In this document: piece by piece, positions 26,093 to 34,781 of the stretch
How positions within the stretch are numbered: the first letter of the stretch is position 1
Layout of the letters: each line of letters opens with the position of its first letter
From: Microbispora sp. ZYX-F-249
GTDB lineage: Bacteria > Actinomycetota > Actinomycetes > Streptosporangiales > Streptosporangiaceae
Assembly (NCBI RefSeq): GCF_039649665.1
Contig: NZ_JBDJAW010000005.1
Coordinates: 62,001 to 126,000, forward strand
Length of the DNA: 64,000 nucleotides
Reading direction: 5' to 3'
Program-made: the position numbers and the translations under genes
The notes under the pieces: model-generated
The model's input: the letters and a program-made list of their open reading frames with translations, nothing else
What the model was told of the DNA's origin: nothing
The model's database searches: none

Positions 26093-27184
26093 ATGATTCT
26101 GAATCTTTCAAGAATGCTGTCGCCGACTCCTAAACTTCCGTCTGTGACCGGCACAAGCCTTCCCACTGAGCTAGGACCGCGGCGCCGTCAAGAGATCACG
26201 GTCGCGCAGATCGCCAAACTGGCCGGGGTGTCCCCTCCGACCGTGTCCAAGGTGATCAACGGACGCCCTGGAGTGTCAGTCGCCACCAGGCGCCGGATCG
26301 AGGACCTGATCCGTGAGCACGGCTGGCAGCGGCGGCCGGAGAGGACCGAGTCCGCGGCGATCATCGAGGTCCTCTTCCAGGCTCTCGACAGTCTGTGGGC
26401 GCTGGAGCTCATCAGCGGCGTCAGCGAGGTCGCCCAGTCGTACGGCCTGACCGTGGCCGTCACCGACATGCACGGACACAACTCCCCGCACCGCGAGTGG
26501 ATCGAGGAGGTCCTGGCCCGGCGCCCCGCCGGTGTGATCGCCGTCTCCGCCGAGCTGAGCGACCACGAGCACGCGCAGCTCGCCAGCAGGTCCATCCCGC
26601 TCGTCGCACTCGATCCGTACGGCGAGCCAAGCCATCGCGTCCCCTCGGTCGGCGCGACGAACTGGAACGGCGGTCTGACTGCCACCCGCCACCTGCTGGA
26701 GCTCGGGCACCACAGGATCGCCATGATCAACGGCCCGGCGACCCTGATGTGCTGCCGCGCCCGGCTCGACGGCTACCGCGCCGCCATGGAGACCGCGGGC
26801 GTGCCCGTCGACCCCCGGTTCCTGCGGACCGGTCCGCTCTACGTGGAGACCGGCCGTACCGAGGCGCAGGCGCTGCTCGCTCTCCCCGACCGGCCCACCG
26901 CCGTCTTCGCCGGCAACGATCTGCAGGCGCTCGGGGTCTACCAGGCGGCCCTGCGGGCCGGGCTGCGCGTGCCCGACGACCTCAGCGTCGTCGGCTTCGA
27001 CGACCTGCCGCTCGCCCAGTGGACGGACCCGCCGATGACCACCGTCCGTCAGCCGCTGGCCAAGATGGGCGCCGCCGCCGCGGAACTCGTCATGACCGTG
27101 AGTGCGGGCGACACCTCCGAACATCACCGCATCGAGCTCGCCACCCACCTGGTCGTACGCGGCAGCACCGCCGCACCGACCTGA
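26093..27184 (+). CDS. LacI-family transcriptional regulator, probable regulator of the GH9 cellulase
   Basis: The frame encodes up to 363 residues. The LacI HTH is ITVAQIAKLAGVSPPTVSKVINGRPGVS, followed by the hinge and a type I periplasmic-binding-like sensor domain (AVFAGNDLQALGVYQAA, VVGFDDLPLAQWTDPPMTTVRQP). The start is uncertain: ATG 26093, ATG 26114 or GTG 26147 all fit, none with a good Shine-Dalgarno, so a leaderless message is possible. The gene is divergent from the GH9 cellulase; I saw no CebR-like TGGGAGCGCTCCCA site. A short palindrome GATTCTGAATC at 26095-26105 overlaps the first start codon. The sensor ligand is inferred to be a cello-oligosaccharide. Confidence 0.88.
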   Translation: MILNLSRMLSPTPKLPSVTGTSLPTELGPRRRQEITVAQIAKLAGVSPPTVSKVINGRPGVSVATRRRIEDLIREHGWQRRPERTESAAIIEVLFQALDSLWALELISGVSEVAQSYGLTVAVTDMHGHNSPHREWIEEVLARRPAGVIAVSAELSDHEHAQLASRSIPLVALDPYGEPSHRVPSVGATNWNGGLTATRHLLELGHHRIAMINGPATLMCCRARLDGYRAAMETAGVPVDPRFLRTGPLYVETGRTEAQALLALPDRPTAVFAGNDLQALGVYQAALRAGLRVPDDLSVVGFDDLPLAQWTDPPMTTVRQPLAKMGAAAAELVMTVSAGDTSEHHRIELATHLVVRGSTAAPT

Positions 27185-27307
27185 CCGGCGGACCGCCGGC
27201 AGCACGGGGCGCCCGGCGTCAGCACTGGCAGCCACCGCGGCGGCGTGAGCGGTCAGGCTGTCATCGATCACCCGCGCTCATCACGTCGCATACGGGCGCG
27301 GTGTGTG

Positions 27308-28165
27308 TCACCCGTTCCCGGCATGGCACGTGTTCTGCGCACGATGGCAGAGGACGGGAAGCCTGCTCATTTCGTCCAACACCACACGATCGCCCAGCGG
27401 CTCGTTGAGCCTGATGACGCCCTGGCCCGACGCGCCGACGCCTGCGCAGGGGCCGTAGCCTCGATAGGGCATCTGGAGTCCCAGAACCACCACATCTGGC
27501 CTCTCGCTGGCTCGAAGGGTGACGTCGAACGGTTCGTCACCGACGCAGACGCCGTAGTCGTAGCGCACCAGCAGTGTGCGTTCGTCGAGCACCTCGAAGT
27601 CTGAGACGTCGCCCGGCAGATGGTCGCCGACAGCGCCTTCGACAGTCCCGATCGCGTCCTGGTCGACCGCGACGTGGTCAATCGGGCCAGGGAGGTTCGA
27701 GAAGTACAGCCGCCAAGCAGGCACGGTCGCCATGCCGCGCACGGTCTTCAACCGTCTCGTCGTGAATCTGGCGCCGGTCAGCTTGTACTCCTTGTCGTCG
27801 GGGAAGGTGTACTCCTCCGGCCAGGGGGACAGCGCCATCAGCGCCTCTCGAGGCCCGATGACGGGGACCCGCATCGTGGACCCGTCGTCCCAGCGGATCT
27901 GCGCCCCGGCCGGCGGAGCAGGCAGCGGTCCGGCCACAACCCAGCCGTACTCCTCATCACTGTCGATCTTTTCGCGCACCTTCCGAGGCATCGCGCTCAG
28001 GTCCTCGAGCGGGACGAAACCCTCACGCCAGATCTTCGCGGCACCGCTGGTCCGCCAGGTCGAAACGGCTTGTGTGGCCTTCTCCTCGAACGTCGGTCCC
28101 AACAGACCAGAGCTGTCGCTGAGGAGCAGCACCACCGCCAGAAGCATCGCGGCTGATCGCACCAT
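27308..28165 (-). CDS. Exported protein of unknown function
   Basis: Taking the ATG at about 28165 gives 285 residues with an N-terminal hydrophobic stretch (MVRSAAMLLAVVLLLSDSSGLLG), a signal peptide or signal anchor. The body is polar, with Trp/Pro-rich segments (WVVAGPLPAPPAGAQIRWDDGS, VPAWRLYFSNLPGPIDHVAV) and a few cysteines. No motif is recognised. Another 37 codons are open upstream but carry no export signal at their start. No operon partners are evident; the LacI gene converges from the other side. Confidence 0.68.
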   Translation of the reverse strand: MVRSAAMLLAVVLLLSDSSGLLGPTFEEKATQAVSTWRTSGAAKIWREGFVPLEDLSAMPRKVREKIDSDEEYGWVVAGPLPAPPAGAQIRWDDGSTMRVPVIGPREALMALSPWPEEYTFPDDKEYKLTGARFTTRRLKTVRGMATVPAWRLYFSNLPGPIDHVAVDQDAIGTVEGAVGDHLPGDVSDFEVLDERTLLVRYDYGVCVGDEPFDVTLRASERPDVVVLGLQMPYRGYGPCAGVGASGQGVIRLNEPLGDRVVLDEMSRLPVLCHRAQNTCHAGNG

Positions 28166-28385
28166 GTGCTGATCTTGGCAAAGTGCCGCGCTGACGTCGG
28201 CGGCGTCGCCTGAACTTGCTCGAGAACCAGAGGTGCTCTGCTCCGGGATGGGCCGAAGGCGCAGCCCACGCTTCATGATCGCGTAGGGCTACAGGAACTC
28301 CTCGCTACGACGTGGCCTCACACGACACCATCCGCCCCAAACCACGACTCCATAAATAGAGCGGTTGTCGTCAAAGCCAAACAAG

Positions 28386-28416
28386 AACGCCCCGGCCGTG
28401 ATCGGCTCGGGGCGTT
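28386..28416 (-). terminator. Terminator of the tRNA Glu-Asp-Phe operon
   Basis: A 9-bp perfect stem (AACGCCCCG and its complement, 13-base loop) lies about 20 bp past the 3' end of tRNA-Phe. On the minus strand it is followed by a T-rich run (TTCTTGTTT). It is a convincing intrinsic terminator for the tRNA transcript. Confidence 0.8.
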
Positions 28417-28434
28417 TGGGCTGTTCATGGGTGG

Positions 28435-28508
28435 TGGTCAGGGGCAGGGTCGAACTGCCGACCTTCCGCTTTTCAGGCGGACGCTCGTACCAACTGAGCT
28501 ACCTGACC
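28435..28508 (-). tRNA. tRNA-Phe (GAA)
   Basis: 74-nt cloverleaf on the minus strand. Acceptor GGTCAGG pairs with CCTGACC, the D arm is GCTC/GAGC, the anticodon loop CTGAAAA gives anticodon GAA, and the T arm contains GTTCGA. Discriminator is A; CCA is not encoded. Third gene of the operon. Confidence 0.96.
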
Positions 28509-28528
28509 TCGGCTACTGCCGCCGTACG

Positions 28529-28603
28529 CGGTCCTGACGGGACTTGAACCCGCGACCTCCACCTTGACAGGGTGGCGAGCACTCCAAACTGCTCTACAGG
28601 ACC
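28529..28603 (-). tRNA. tRNA-Asp (GTC)
   Basis: 75-nt cloverleaf on the minus strand. Acceptor GGTCCTG pairs with CAGGACC, the anticodon loop CTGTCAA gives GTC, the T arm has GGTTCAAGTCC, and the discriminator is G as usual for tRNA-Asp. Middle gene of the operon. Confidence 0.96.
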
Positions 28604-28713
28604 TTTATGTCCGGGGGAGCTTTCGCTTCCCCGTGTTGTTCGGCTCGCCTAGCTTACCAGCTTCCGGGAGGTCTTCGACCTTCCGTCATCCGGTGCGCTC
28701 GACGCGCTCCACG

Positions 28714-28786
28714 TGCCCCCAACGGGATTCGAACCCGTGCCGCCGCCTTGAAAGGGCGGTGTCCTAGGCCGCTAGACGATGGGGGC
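28714..28786 (-). tRNA. tRNA-Glu (TTC)
   Basis: 73-nt cloverleaf on the minus strand. Acceptor GCCCCCA pairs with TGGGGGC, the anticodon loop CTTTCAA gives TTC, and the T arm has GGTTCGAATCC. It is the first gene of a Glu-Asp-Phe trio, an order often seen in actinobacteria. Its first base directly follows the stop codon of the metallophosphoesterase gene. Confidence 0.96.
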
Positions 28787-30418
28787 TCAAGGCTTTCGCC
28801 CTGTTCCGTGACGCCTTCCGTCGGAGACCTCTGAAGCATAGGGGACGTTTGCCCCTGATGCCAAAGCGACCGGCGACGGCGAGCCGCTGCCGGTTGCCGT
28901 CGGCGACGGCGCCTGCGGCGACTCGGGAAAAATTGTACGACCAGGGTCCGGCTCGATATGACGCTCGCACTGGATCCACTGCTCGCCGAGGCCTCCGACC
29001 GTGATGTCGTCCCAGGCCTCCAGGCGGTGGCTGCTCTTGCCGAAGTAGAGCACCGAGGCGGTCAGCGGGGTCGGCTCGTCGTGTTCCAGGCCGCGCAGGC
29101 CGGCGCCACCGGTCGACCCTTGGATCATGAGCCGGGTGCCCGAGGGCATCAGCTCGGTGGACCGGGCGTGGACGTGCCCGCTGAGCACGAGCGGCACGTA
29201 TCCGGACAGACCCCGGCCCACGGTCGGGTCGTGCACCGCCACGATGTCGGCGGCGATCTTGTCCGGGGCCGAGGTGGAGGCGGAGCGGGGCCAGTCACGC
29301 GGCGCCAGCTTGCCCGCGTTGGCCCGGCCGAGATCGAGGAGGCTCTTGCTCTCGTCACCCGCCGCCTGCACGGACTTGTCGGGGGTGAACCTCGGGTCGC
29401 CGATGCCGTAGACGCTGAGCCCCTCGACCGTGGCGGCGGCGCCGTCCAGCACGATCGCGTTCTTCTGCTTCGCGACCGCCCGCTGGGTCGTCATCGAGTC
29501 GTGATTGCCGCGTACGTAGACGTACGGGACGCCGAGGGAGCCGATCTCCTTGACGTACTCGTTCTCGGCCTTGGTCCCGTGGTCGGCGATGTCGCCGGTG
29601 TCGATGATCAGGTCGACCTTGAACTGCTCCTTCAGCGACTTGATCACGTTCCAGCCCAGCGGGTTGATGTGCAGGTCGGAGACGTGCAGCACGCGGATGG
29701 TGTCCGGGTCGGGGTCGAAGATCGGCAGGTTCGACCCCGCCTCGTACAGCTGGGACACGTTGGTCACCAGCTTGGCGAGCTGGCCGCGGTATTCGGAGAA
29801 CTTCGTCACGATCGACTGGGCGCTGCCGACCAGGGACGGAACGCCCGTGAGCAGCCCGGTGTACCGGGGCTCGGAGATCGAGCGGGGGTTGAACGTCAGC
29901 GCGGCGACGCCGCCGAGAGCGACGACCATCGCCAGCGAGCCCGCCGCGGTCCAGGCCGCCCGCGACAGCCGGCGGAAGGCGACCAGGCCGGTGAGGAACC
30001 CGGCGGCGACGGCGAACAGCACCGCCCGCACGACGAGGCTCCGCAGCCCCGAGATGACGTCGGCCTCGATCGTCGTCGGGAGCCGGTCGGCCCACCGGGG
30101 GTTCTTGAGGATCTCCTCCGCGACCTCCGGGTGCACCGCCTCGATCGTCAGGTCGAGCCGCAGCGGGCCGCTGTGGCTGTCGAAGCTGAGTGCGCCGAGG
30201 GGCCGTACGTCGATGACGGTCTCCCCGCTCCAGGACGGGGTCAGGGACATTCCGATGTCGGCGGGGCCGACCGGAGTGTCCACCTTGGCGCCGAACGCCA
30301 TGCCGAGCCATCCGCCGACCACCGCCGCCAGCACGACCGCGAGCACGCGAACGAGCACACGGGCGAACCGGCTGCCGACCGTCCTGTGGGCGAGAGCCCT
30401 CAACCGCGAGTTGTCCAT
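28787..30418 (-). CDS. Membrane-anchored metallophosphoesterase
   Basis: The 543-residue product has an N-terminal membrane helix (VLVRVLAVVLAAVVGGWLGMAFG, about 20-42) and two more helices (about 130-180). The catalytic domain (about 245-480) has VLHVSDLHINPLGW, DLIIDTGDIADHG, VRGNHDSM and LVLSGHVHARS, the complete calcineurin-like metal set. The last 45 residues are Ser/Pro-rich and look dispensable. The substrate is unknown. The stop codon TGA (28787-28789) touches the first base of tRNA-Glu, so the tRNA operon promoter must lie inside this coding region. The start ATG at 30418 opens directly into a basic N-terminus. Confidence 0.88.
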   Translation of the reverse strand: MDNSRLRALAHRTVGSRFARVLVRVLAVVLAAVVGGWLGMAFGAKVDTPVGPADIGMSLTPSWSGETVIDVRPLGALSFDSHSGPLRLDLTIEAVHPEVAEEILKNPRWADRLPTTIEADVISGLRSLVVRAVLFAVAAGFLTGLVAFRRLSRAAWTAAGSLAMVVALGGVAALTFNPRSISEPRYTGLLTGVPSLVGSAQSIVTKFSEYRGQLAKLVTNVSQLYEAGSNLPIFDPDPDTIRVLHVSDLHINPLGWNVIKSLKEQFKVDLIIDTGDIADHGTKAENEYVKEIGSLGVPYVYVRGNHDSMTTQRAVAKQKNAIVLDGAAATVEGLSVYGIGDPRFTPDKSVQAAGDESKSLLDLGRANAGKLAPRDWPRSASTSAPDKIAADIVAVHDPTVGRGLSGYVPLVLSGHVHARSTELMPSGTRLMIQGSTGGAGLRGLEHDEPTPLTASVLYFGKSSHRLEAWDDITVGGLGEQWIQCERHIEPDPGRTIFPESPQAPSPTATGSGSPSPVALASGANVPYASEVSDGRRHGTGRKP

Positions 30419-30475
30419 CCCTTCCTGACTACCCGAAGTCGCGGCCTTTTTGGTTACCGGTTCACGGTGTTCCGG

Positions 30476-31111
30476 TTACCGACCGTCCGTCTGAGCCTCC
30501 AGACGTGCCCGCATACCGGTCAGAATCAGCGCCAATCCATGCTCGAAGGACGCGTCCGTCTGCGGGCCGCCGGTCTCGGCCATGACGGCGCGCACGTTCG
30601 GGTACGGCGCGAGGCTCTCCAGCGCCCCCTCGAACAGGGCAGGGTCGTTCGTCCCCCGCTCCTCGTCGGACTGCTCCTCCAGCACGAACCCGCCGAGGAA
30701 GCTCGCGAGCGTGCCCAGGCCCCACATCGCGTCCGTGCGGGTGAACCCGGCCCGCAGCAGCGACTCCAGGATGGTCTCGACGGTCCGCAACGTGGCCGTT
30801 CCGGGGTGCGTGCCCGCGGTGAGCCGCGCGGTGTCGCGGTGCGACTTGAACACCCGGCGCTGGCCCCGCAACCACTCCGCGAGCCACTCCTCCCACGACT
30901 CCCCCTCGGCGAGCGGCCGCAGCGGCTCCTGTACGGAGATCGTCTCGGCCATCTCGTCCAGGAGCTCCTGCTTGTTCCTGAAGTGCCAGTAGAGGGCGGG
31001 GGCCTGCACGCCCAGCTCGGTCGCCAGCCTGCGCAGGGTCAGCTTCTCCAGCCCCACCTCGTCGAGGAGCCGGATCGCGGTCCTGACGATCGTGTCGCGT
31101 TCGAGTGCCAC
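30476..31111 (-). CDS. TetR-family regulator of the adjacent ABC exporter
   Basis: From the GTG at 31111 the product has 211 residues: HTH (IRLLDEVGLEKLTLRRLATELGVQAPALYWHFRNKQELLDEM, about 15-56) and a TetR_C-type ligand domain. A TTG at 31135 with AAGGA upstream is the alternative start, but it would place one operator inside the coding region. The gene is divergent from a DrrA/DrrB-type exporter, with three copies of a TTAAC-N3-GTTAA operator in the gap. It should repress the exporter and itself until it binds a drug-like ligand. Confidence 0.9.
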   Translation of the reverse strand: MALERDTIVRTAIRLLDEVGLEKLTLRRLATELGVQAPALYWHFRNKQELLDEMAETISVQEPLRPLAEGESWEEWLAEWLRGQRRVFKSHRDTARLTAGTHPGTATLRTVETILESLLRAGFTRTDAMWGLGTLASFLGGFVLEEQSDEERGTNDPALFEGALESLAPYPNVRAVMAETGGPQTDASFEHGLALILTGMRARLEAQTDGR

Positions 31112-31121
31112 GGTTGACAGC

Positions 31122-31170
31122 TTAACGGCGTTCAATACATCCTTAACATCGTTAAATTTAACCGCGTTAA
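31122..31170. promoter_or_regulatory. Three TetR operators, TTAAC-N3-GTTAA
   Basis: Palindromic sites lie at 31122-31134 (TTAACGGCGTTCA, one mismatch), 31143-31155 (TTAACATCGTTAA, perfect) and 31158-31170 (TTAACCGCGTTAA, perfect). The third site runs into the AAGGAG ribosome binding site of the ATPase gene, so bound repressor could block both transcription and translation initiation. The stretch is much more AT-rich than its surroundings. Confidence 0.85.
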
Positions 31171-31179
31171 GGAGATGCC

Positions 31180-32127
31180 GTGATCCATGCGGAGGGAGTG
31201 CGCAAGCGGTTCGGCCCGACCGAGGCGTTGCGGGGCGTCGACCTCGACGTGCCGGGCGGCTCGGTGTGCGGCCTGCTCGGGCCCAACGGCGCGGGCAAGA
31301 CCACGATGGTGCGCGTCCTCACCACGCTGCTGCGCCCCGACGGCGGCCGGGCCCGGGTCGCCGGGTGCGACGTGGTGCGGGACGCCGAACGGCTCCGCTA
31401 CCGCATCGGCCTCGCCGGCCAGCACGCGGCCGTGGACGAGCTGCTGACCGGACGCCGCAACCTGGAGTTGTTCGCCCGGCTCTACCACCTGCCCCGCCGT
31501 ACGGCCCGCGGCAGGGCCGGGGAGCTGCTGGAGCGGTTCGGCCTGGCCGAGGCGGCGAACCGTCCGGTGCGGACGTACTCGGGCGGCATGCGCCGCAGGC
31601 TCGACCTGGCCGCCAGCCTGATCGTCTCCCCGCCGGTGCTGTTCATGGACGAACCGACCACCGGCCTCGATCCCCGCAGCCGTCTCGCACTGTGGGACGA
31701 GCTGCGCGCGCTCGTGGCCGAGGGGACGACGCTGCTGCTCACCACGCAGTACCTCGACGAGGCCGACCACCTGGCCGACCAGATCGCGGTCGTCGACGCG
31801 GGACGGGTGGTGGCGTCGGGGTCGCCGTCCGCGCTCAAGGCGACGGTGGGCGGCGACCGGGTGAGCATCGCCTTCCGCGAGGCCGCGGACCTGGCTCCGG
31901 GCGTCGAAGTGGTGCGGGGGGCGCTCCCCGGCGAGCCCGAGATCGACGCCGCCGAACGGCGGCTCGTCGTGCCCGTCTCGGACGGCGCCGCCTCCCTGGT
32001 CAGGGTCGCCGCGGCCCTCGACGCCGCCGGGATCGGCGTGGAGGACCTGGGGCTGCGCCGGCCGACGCTCGACGAGGTGTTCCTGGCGCTCACGGACGCG
32101 CCGGCCAGAGAGGAAGAGGCGGCGTGA
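31180..32127 (+). CDS. DrrA-family ABC transporter ATP-binding protein
   Basis: The 315-residue product is a complete ABC ATPase: Walker A GPNGAGKTT (about 36-44), signature YSGGMRRRLDLA (about 131-142), Walker B VLFMDEPTTGLD (about 152-163), H-loop region TTQYLDEADHLAD. The C-terminal extension has the DrrA-type segment VEDLGLRRPTLDEVFLALT. It powers export of a drug or lipid-like compound with the permease encoded next. The GTG start follows AAGGAG. The stop overlaps the permease start by four bases (GTGA), so the two proteins are translationally coupled. It is probably repressed by the divergent TetR. Confidence 0.95.
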   Translation: MIHAEGVRKRFGPTEALRGVDLDVPGGSVCGLLGPNGAGKTTMVRVLTTLLRPDGGRARVAGCDVVRDAERLRYRIGLAGQHAAVDELLTGRRNLELFARLYHLPRRTARGRAGELLERFGLAEAANRPVRTYSGGMRRRLDLAASLIVSPPVLFMDEPTTGLDPRSRLALWDELRALVAEGTTLLLTTQYLDEADHLADQIAVVDAGRVVASGSPSALKATVGGDRVSIAFREAADLAPGVEVVRGALPGEPEIDAAERRLVVPVSDGAASLVRVAAALDAAGIGVEDLGLRRPTLDEVFLALTDAPAREEEAA

Positions 32128-32954
32128 TCACCGTGGAACCCCCCGGGACGAGGGCGCGACGGCTGCGCTGGGCCCTGAGCGACACGTTCGTCATCGCGGG
32201 ACGCAGCTACGCGCGACTGCGCGCCCAGCCCGGCCAGATCGCCGCCGAGCTGGTCGCGCCGGTCATCATGACCATCCTGTTCGGGTACGTCTTCGGCAGC
32301 GCGATCTCGCTGCCCGGCGGGGGCGACTACCGGAACTATCTGATGCCCGGCATCTTCATGCAGGTCATGGCGTTGTCCGCGGTCGCCGCCGCCACGTCGG
32401 TCGCCGAGGACATGGCCCGCGGCATCATCGACCGCTTCCGCGTCCAGCCCATCGCGCGCGGGGCCCTGCTGGCCGGGCGGAGCCTCGCGGACCTGTCCAA
32501 GGACTGGCTGTCACTCGCGGTGATGGCCGTCTGCGGCCTGCTGATCGCGGGCTGGCGTCCGCGCGGCACCCCTCTGGAGACGCTCGCCGGATTCGCGCTG
32601 CTCGCCCTGTTCGGGTACGCGATGATCTGGCTGGGCACGTACATCGGGCTGTTCGTCAGGAGCGGTGCGCAGGCGGACGCCGCGACGTTCGGCTGGCTGT
32701 TCCCGATGACGTTCCTGGCCAACGCGTTCGTGCCGCTGGAAGGGCTGCCCGGATGGCTGCGGGCCATCGCGGACTGGAACCCGATGAGCGCGGTGGTCTC
32801 GGCCGCCCGTGAGCTGTTCGGCAACCCCGGCTCGGCCGCCGCCTCCTGGCCTCTCCGGCATCCGGTGACGGCCTCGCTGTGCTGGTCGCTGCTGATCATC
32901 GCGGTGTTCGGGCCACTCGCCGTACGGCGCTACCGCACCGCCACCTCGCGATGA
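32124..32954 (+). CDS. DrrB-family ABC transporter permease
   Basis: The 276-residue product has about six membrane helices in the ABC-2 pattern: IAAELVAPVIMTILFGYVFG, YLMPGIFMQVMALSAVAAATSVAEDMARGIIDRFRVQPI, SLAVMAVCGLLIAGW, LFGYAMIWLGTYIGLFV, and a final LLIIAVFGPLAVRRYR. The RFRVQPI/RSL loops are typical of daunorubicin-type exporters. It begins inside the last codons of the ATPase gene (GTGA overlap). With that ATPase it forms an efflux pump; substrate unknown. Confidence 0.94.
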   Translation: MITVEPPGTRARRLRWALSDTFVIAGRSYARLRAQPGQIAAELVAPVIMTILFGYVFGSAISLPGGGDYRNYLMPGIFMQVMALSAVAAATSVAEDMARGIIDRFRVQPIARGALLAGRSLADLSKDWLSLAVMAVCGLLIAGWRPRGTPLETLAGFALLALFGYAMIWLGTYIGLFVRSGAQADAATFGWLFPMTFLANAFVPLEGLPGWLRAIADWNPMSAVVSAARELFGNPGSAAASWPLRHPVTASLCWSLLIIAVFGPLAVRRYRTATSR

Positions 32955-32966
32955 CACGATGAGCAC

Positions 32967-33308
32967 GTGATCGACGTCCCGCTGAAGAGGTTCGAGGAGC
33001 TCGTGGCCGAGGCGCTGGACACGATTCCCCCGAATCTGGCCAAGGTCATGGACAACGTCGTGGTCGTGGTGGTCGACGACCCGCCCGAGCCCGGCCTGCT
33101 CGGGCTCTACACCGGCATTCCGCTGACCGAGCGGGGCGACTGGTACTCGGGGGTGCTCCCGGACCGGATCGAGATCTACCGGAACTCGACGCTGGAGATC
33201 TGCGAGACCGAGGACGACGTGGTCGAGGAGGTCCGCATCACCGTCGTCCACGAGATCGCCCACCACTTCGGCATCGACGACGAGCGACTGCACGAACTCG
33301 GCTGGTGA
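32967..33308 (+). CDS. Zincin-like metallopeptidase family protein
   Basis: The 113-residue protein has a zinc-protease signature HEIAHHFGIDDERLHELGW at its very end (HExxH at about residues 96-100). It matches the small, widespread bacterial zincin-like family once called DUF1025. The GTG at 32967 gives the usual length for this family. No protease activity is generally demonstrated for these proteins. It lies 12 bp after the ABC permease in the same direction. Confidence 0.9.
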   Translation: MIDVPLKRFEELVAEALDTIPPNLAKVMDNVVVVVVDDPPEPGLLGLYTGIPLTERGDWYSGVLPDRIEIYRNSTLEICETEDDVVEEVRITVVHEIAHHFGIDDERLHELGW

Positions 33309-33490
33309 GGCCCTTCCCCCTCGTCGGGCCACGGTTCGCGCTCGCGCTCCGCGAAAGCGGATCGTCAGCGGCTTGCAAAAGTCGCATCCGGCGGGCACTG
33401 TAAGTGACATGCTGACCACGGGCTGTCATATCCAGTCACCGCGACGGACACCGGCGGATACGGCCGGCGGAGCGACCTCTGCGGAGTGAG

Positions 33491-34780
33491 ATGGCGGCCC
33501 TCAAGCCCGGCAGGCTGTCCGGCCGCCATCGTCGTCCTCCGGAGGTGCGGGCCACCTACCGGGAGGTCGCCGCGATCCCCGAGTTCCGGGCCCTGTGGCT
33601 CGGGCAGGGCATGTCGCTGCTCGGCGACCAGCTCGCCCAGGTGGCGCTCGCCGTGCTGGTCTACAGCCGGACCGCGTCGCCCCTGGCCACGGCCGCCGTC
33701 TACGCGCTGACCTACCTGCCGCCCATCCTCGGCGGGCCTCTGCTGGCCGGGCTCGCCGACCGGTACCCGCGCAGGCGGGTCATGCTCTGGTGCGATGTCC
33801 TGCGCGCCCTGATGCTCGCCGCGATGGCCCTGCCCGCGACGCCGTTCCCGGTGCTGTGCGCGCTGGTCTTCTGCGTGGTCCTGCTCGGGGCGCCGTTCTC
33901 GGCCGCCCGCGCGGCGCTGCTGCCCGAGGTGCTCGACGGCGACCGGTACGTCGTGGGGTCGGCCCTGCAGAACGTGACCAACCAGGCGGTGCAGATGCTG
34001 GGGTTCGCCGCCGGGGGCGCGGCGATCGCCGTGCTCGGGCCGTACCGGGCGCTGGCGCTGGACTGCGCGACGTTCCTCGGCTCCGCCCTGGTCATCGTCG
34101 CGGGCGTGCGGCACCGCCCGGCGCCGGTGCGAGAGGACGGCCGGCCGTCCATGTGGCGGATGACGCTGTCCGGCGCGCGTCTGGTGTTCGGCGAACGGCG
34201 GCTGCGCACGCTCGTGCTGTTCGCCTGGCTGTGCGGGTTCTACGTGATCCCCGAGGGCATCGCGGCGCCGTACGCGGCGGCGCTCGCCGACGGGAGGCTG
34301 CCCGTCCCGGTGATCACGGGCCTGCTGATGGCGGCGATGCCGACGGGCACGGTCATCGGCGCGTTCTTCTTCGGGCGGTTCGTCACCCCGTCGGGGCGGC
34401 TGCGGGGCATGGGCTGGCTGGCCATGCTGACCTGCGCGCCGCTCGTGCTGTGCGTGATCCGGCCGCCGCTGGAGGGCGTGCTCGCCCTGTGGGTGTTGTC
34501 CGGAGTCGGCGGGGCCTACCAGCTCGCGGCGAACGCGGCCTTCGTCCAGTGCGTCCCGGCGTCGGGGCGGGCCGCGGCATTCGGGCTGGTGCAGTCGGGG
34601 CTGCTGGCCGCGCAGGGCGCCGGCATCCTCGCCGGGGGCGCCGCCGCCCAGAGGCTCGGCCCAGAGCCGGTGGTGACGCTGGCGGGCGTGGCCGGGCTGT
34701 GCGCCGCGGCCGTGCTCACCATGCTCTGGACCGAGTCGCGTAGGGAGATCATCGCCAAGGTCCGGGCCGCCGCTACCTGA
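33491..34780 (+). CDS. MFS transporter (EntS-like)
   Basis: The 429-residue product has twelve predicted membrane helices and the MFS loop ADRYPRRRVMLWCD between helices 2 and 3. The N-terminal text FRALWLGQGMSLLGDQLAQVALAVLVY is typical of the EntS/MFS_3 group of efflux carriers. The substrate is unknown. It ends one base before the convergent PspC-domain gene. No regulator is attached to it, but a ribosome-binding-like GGAGTGAG lies before the ATG. Confidence 0.9.
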   Translation: MAALKPGRLSGRHRRPPEVRATYREVAAIPEFRALWLGQGMSLLGDQLAQVALAVLVYSRTASPLATAAVYALTYLPPILGGPLLAGLADRYPRRRVMLWCDVLRALMLAAMALPATPFPVLCALVFCVVLLGAPFSAARAALLPEVLDGDRYVVGSALQNVTNQAVQMLGFAAGGAAIAVLGPYRALALDCATFLGSALVIVAGVRHRPAPVREDGRPSMWRMTLSGARLVFGERRLRTLVLFAWLCGFYVIPEGIAAPYAAALADGRLPVPVITGLLMAAMPTGTVIGAFFFGRFVTPSGRLRGMGWLAMLTCAPLVLCVIRPPLEGVLALWVLSGVGGAYQLAANAAFVQCVPASGRAAAFGLVQSGLLAAQGAGILAGGAAAQRLGPEPVVTLAGVAGLCAAAVLTMLWTESRREIIAKVRAAAT

Positions 34781-34781
34781 G

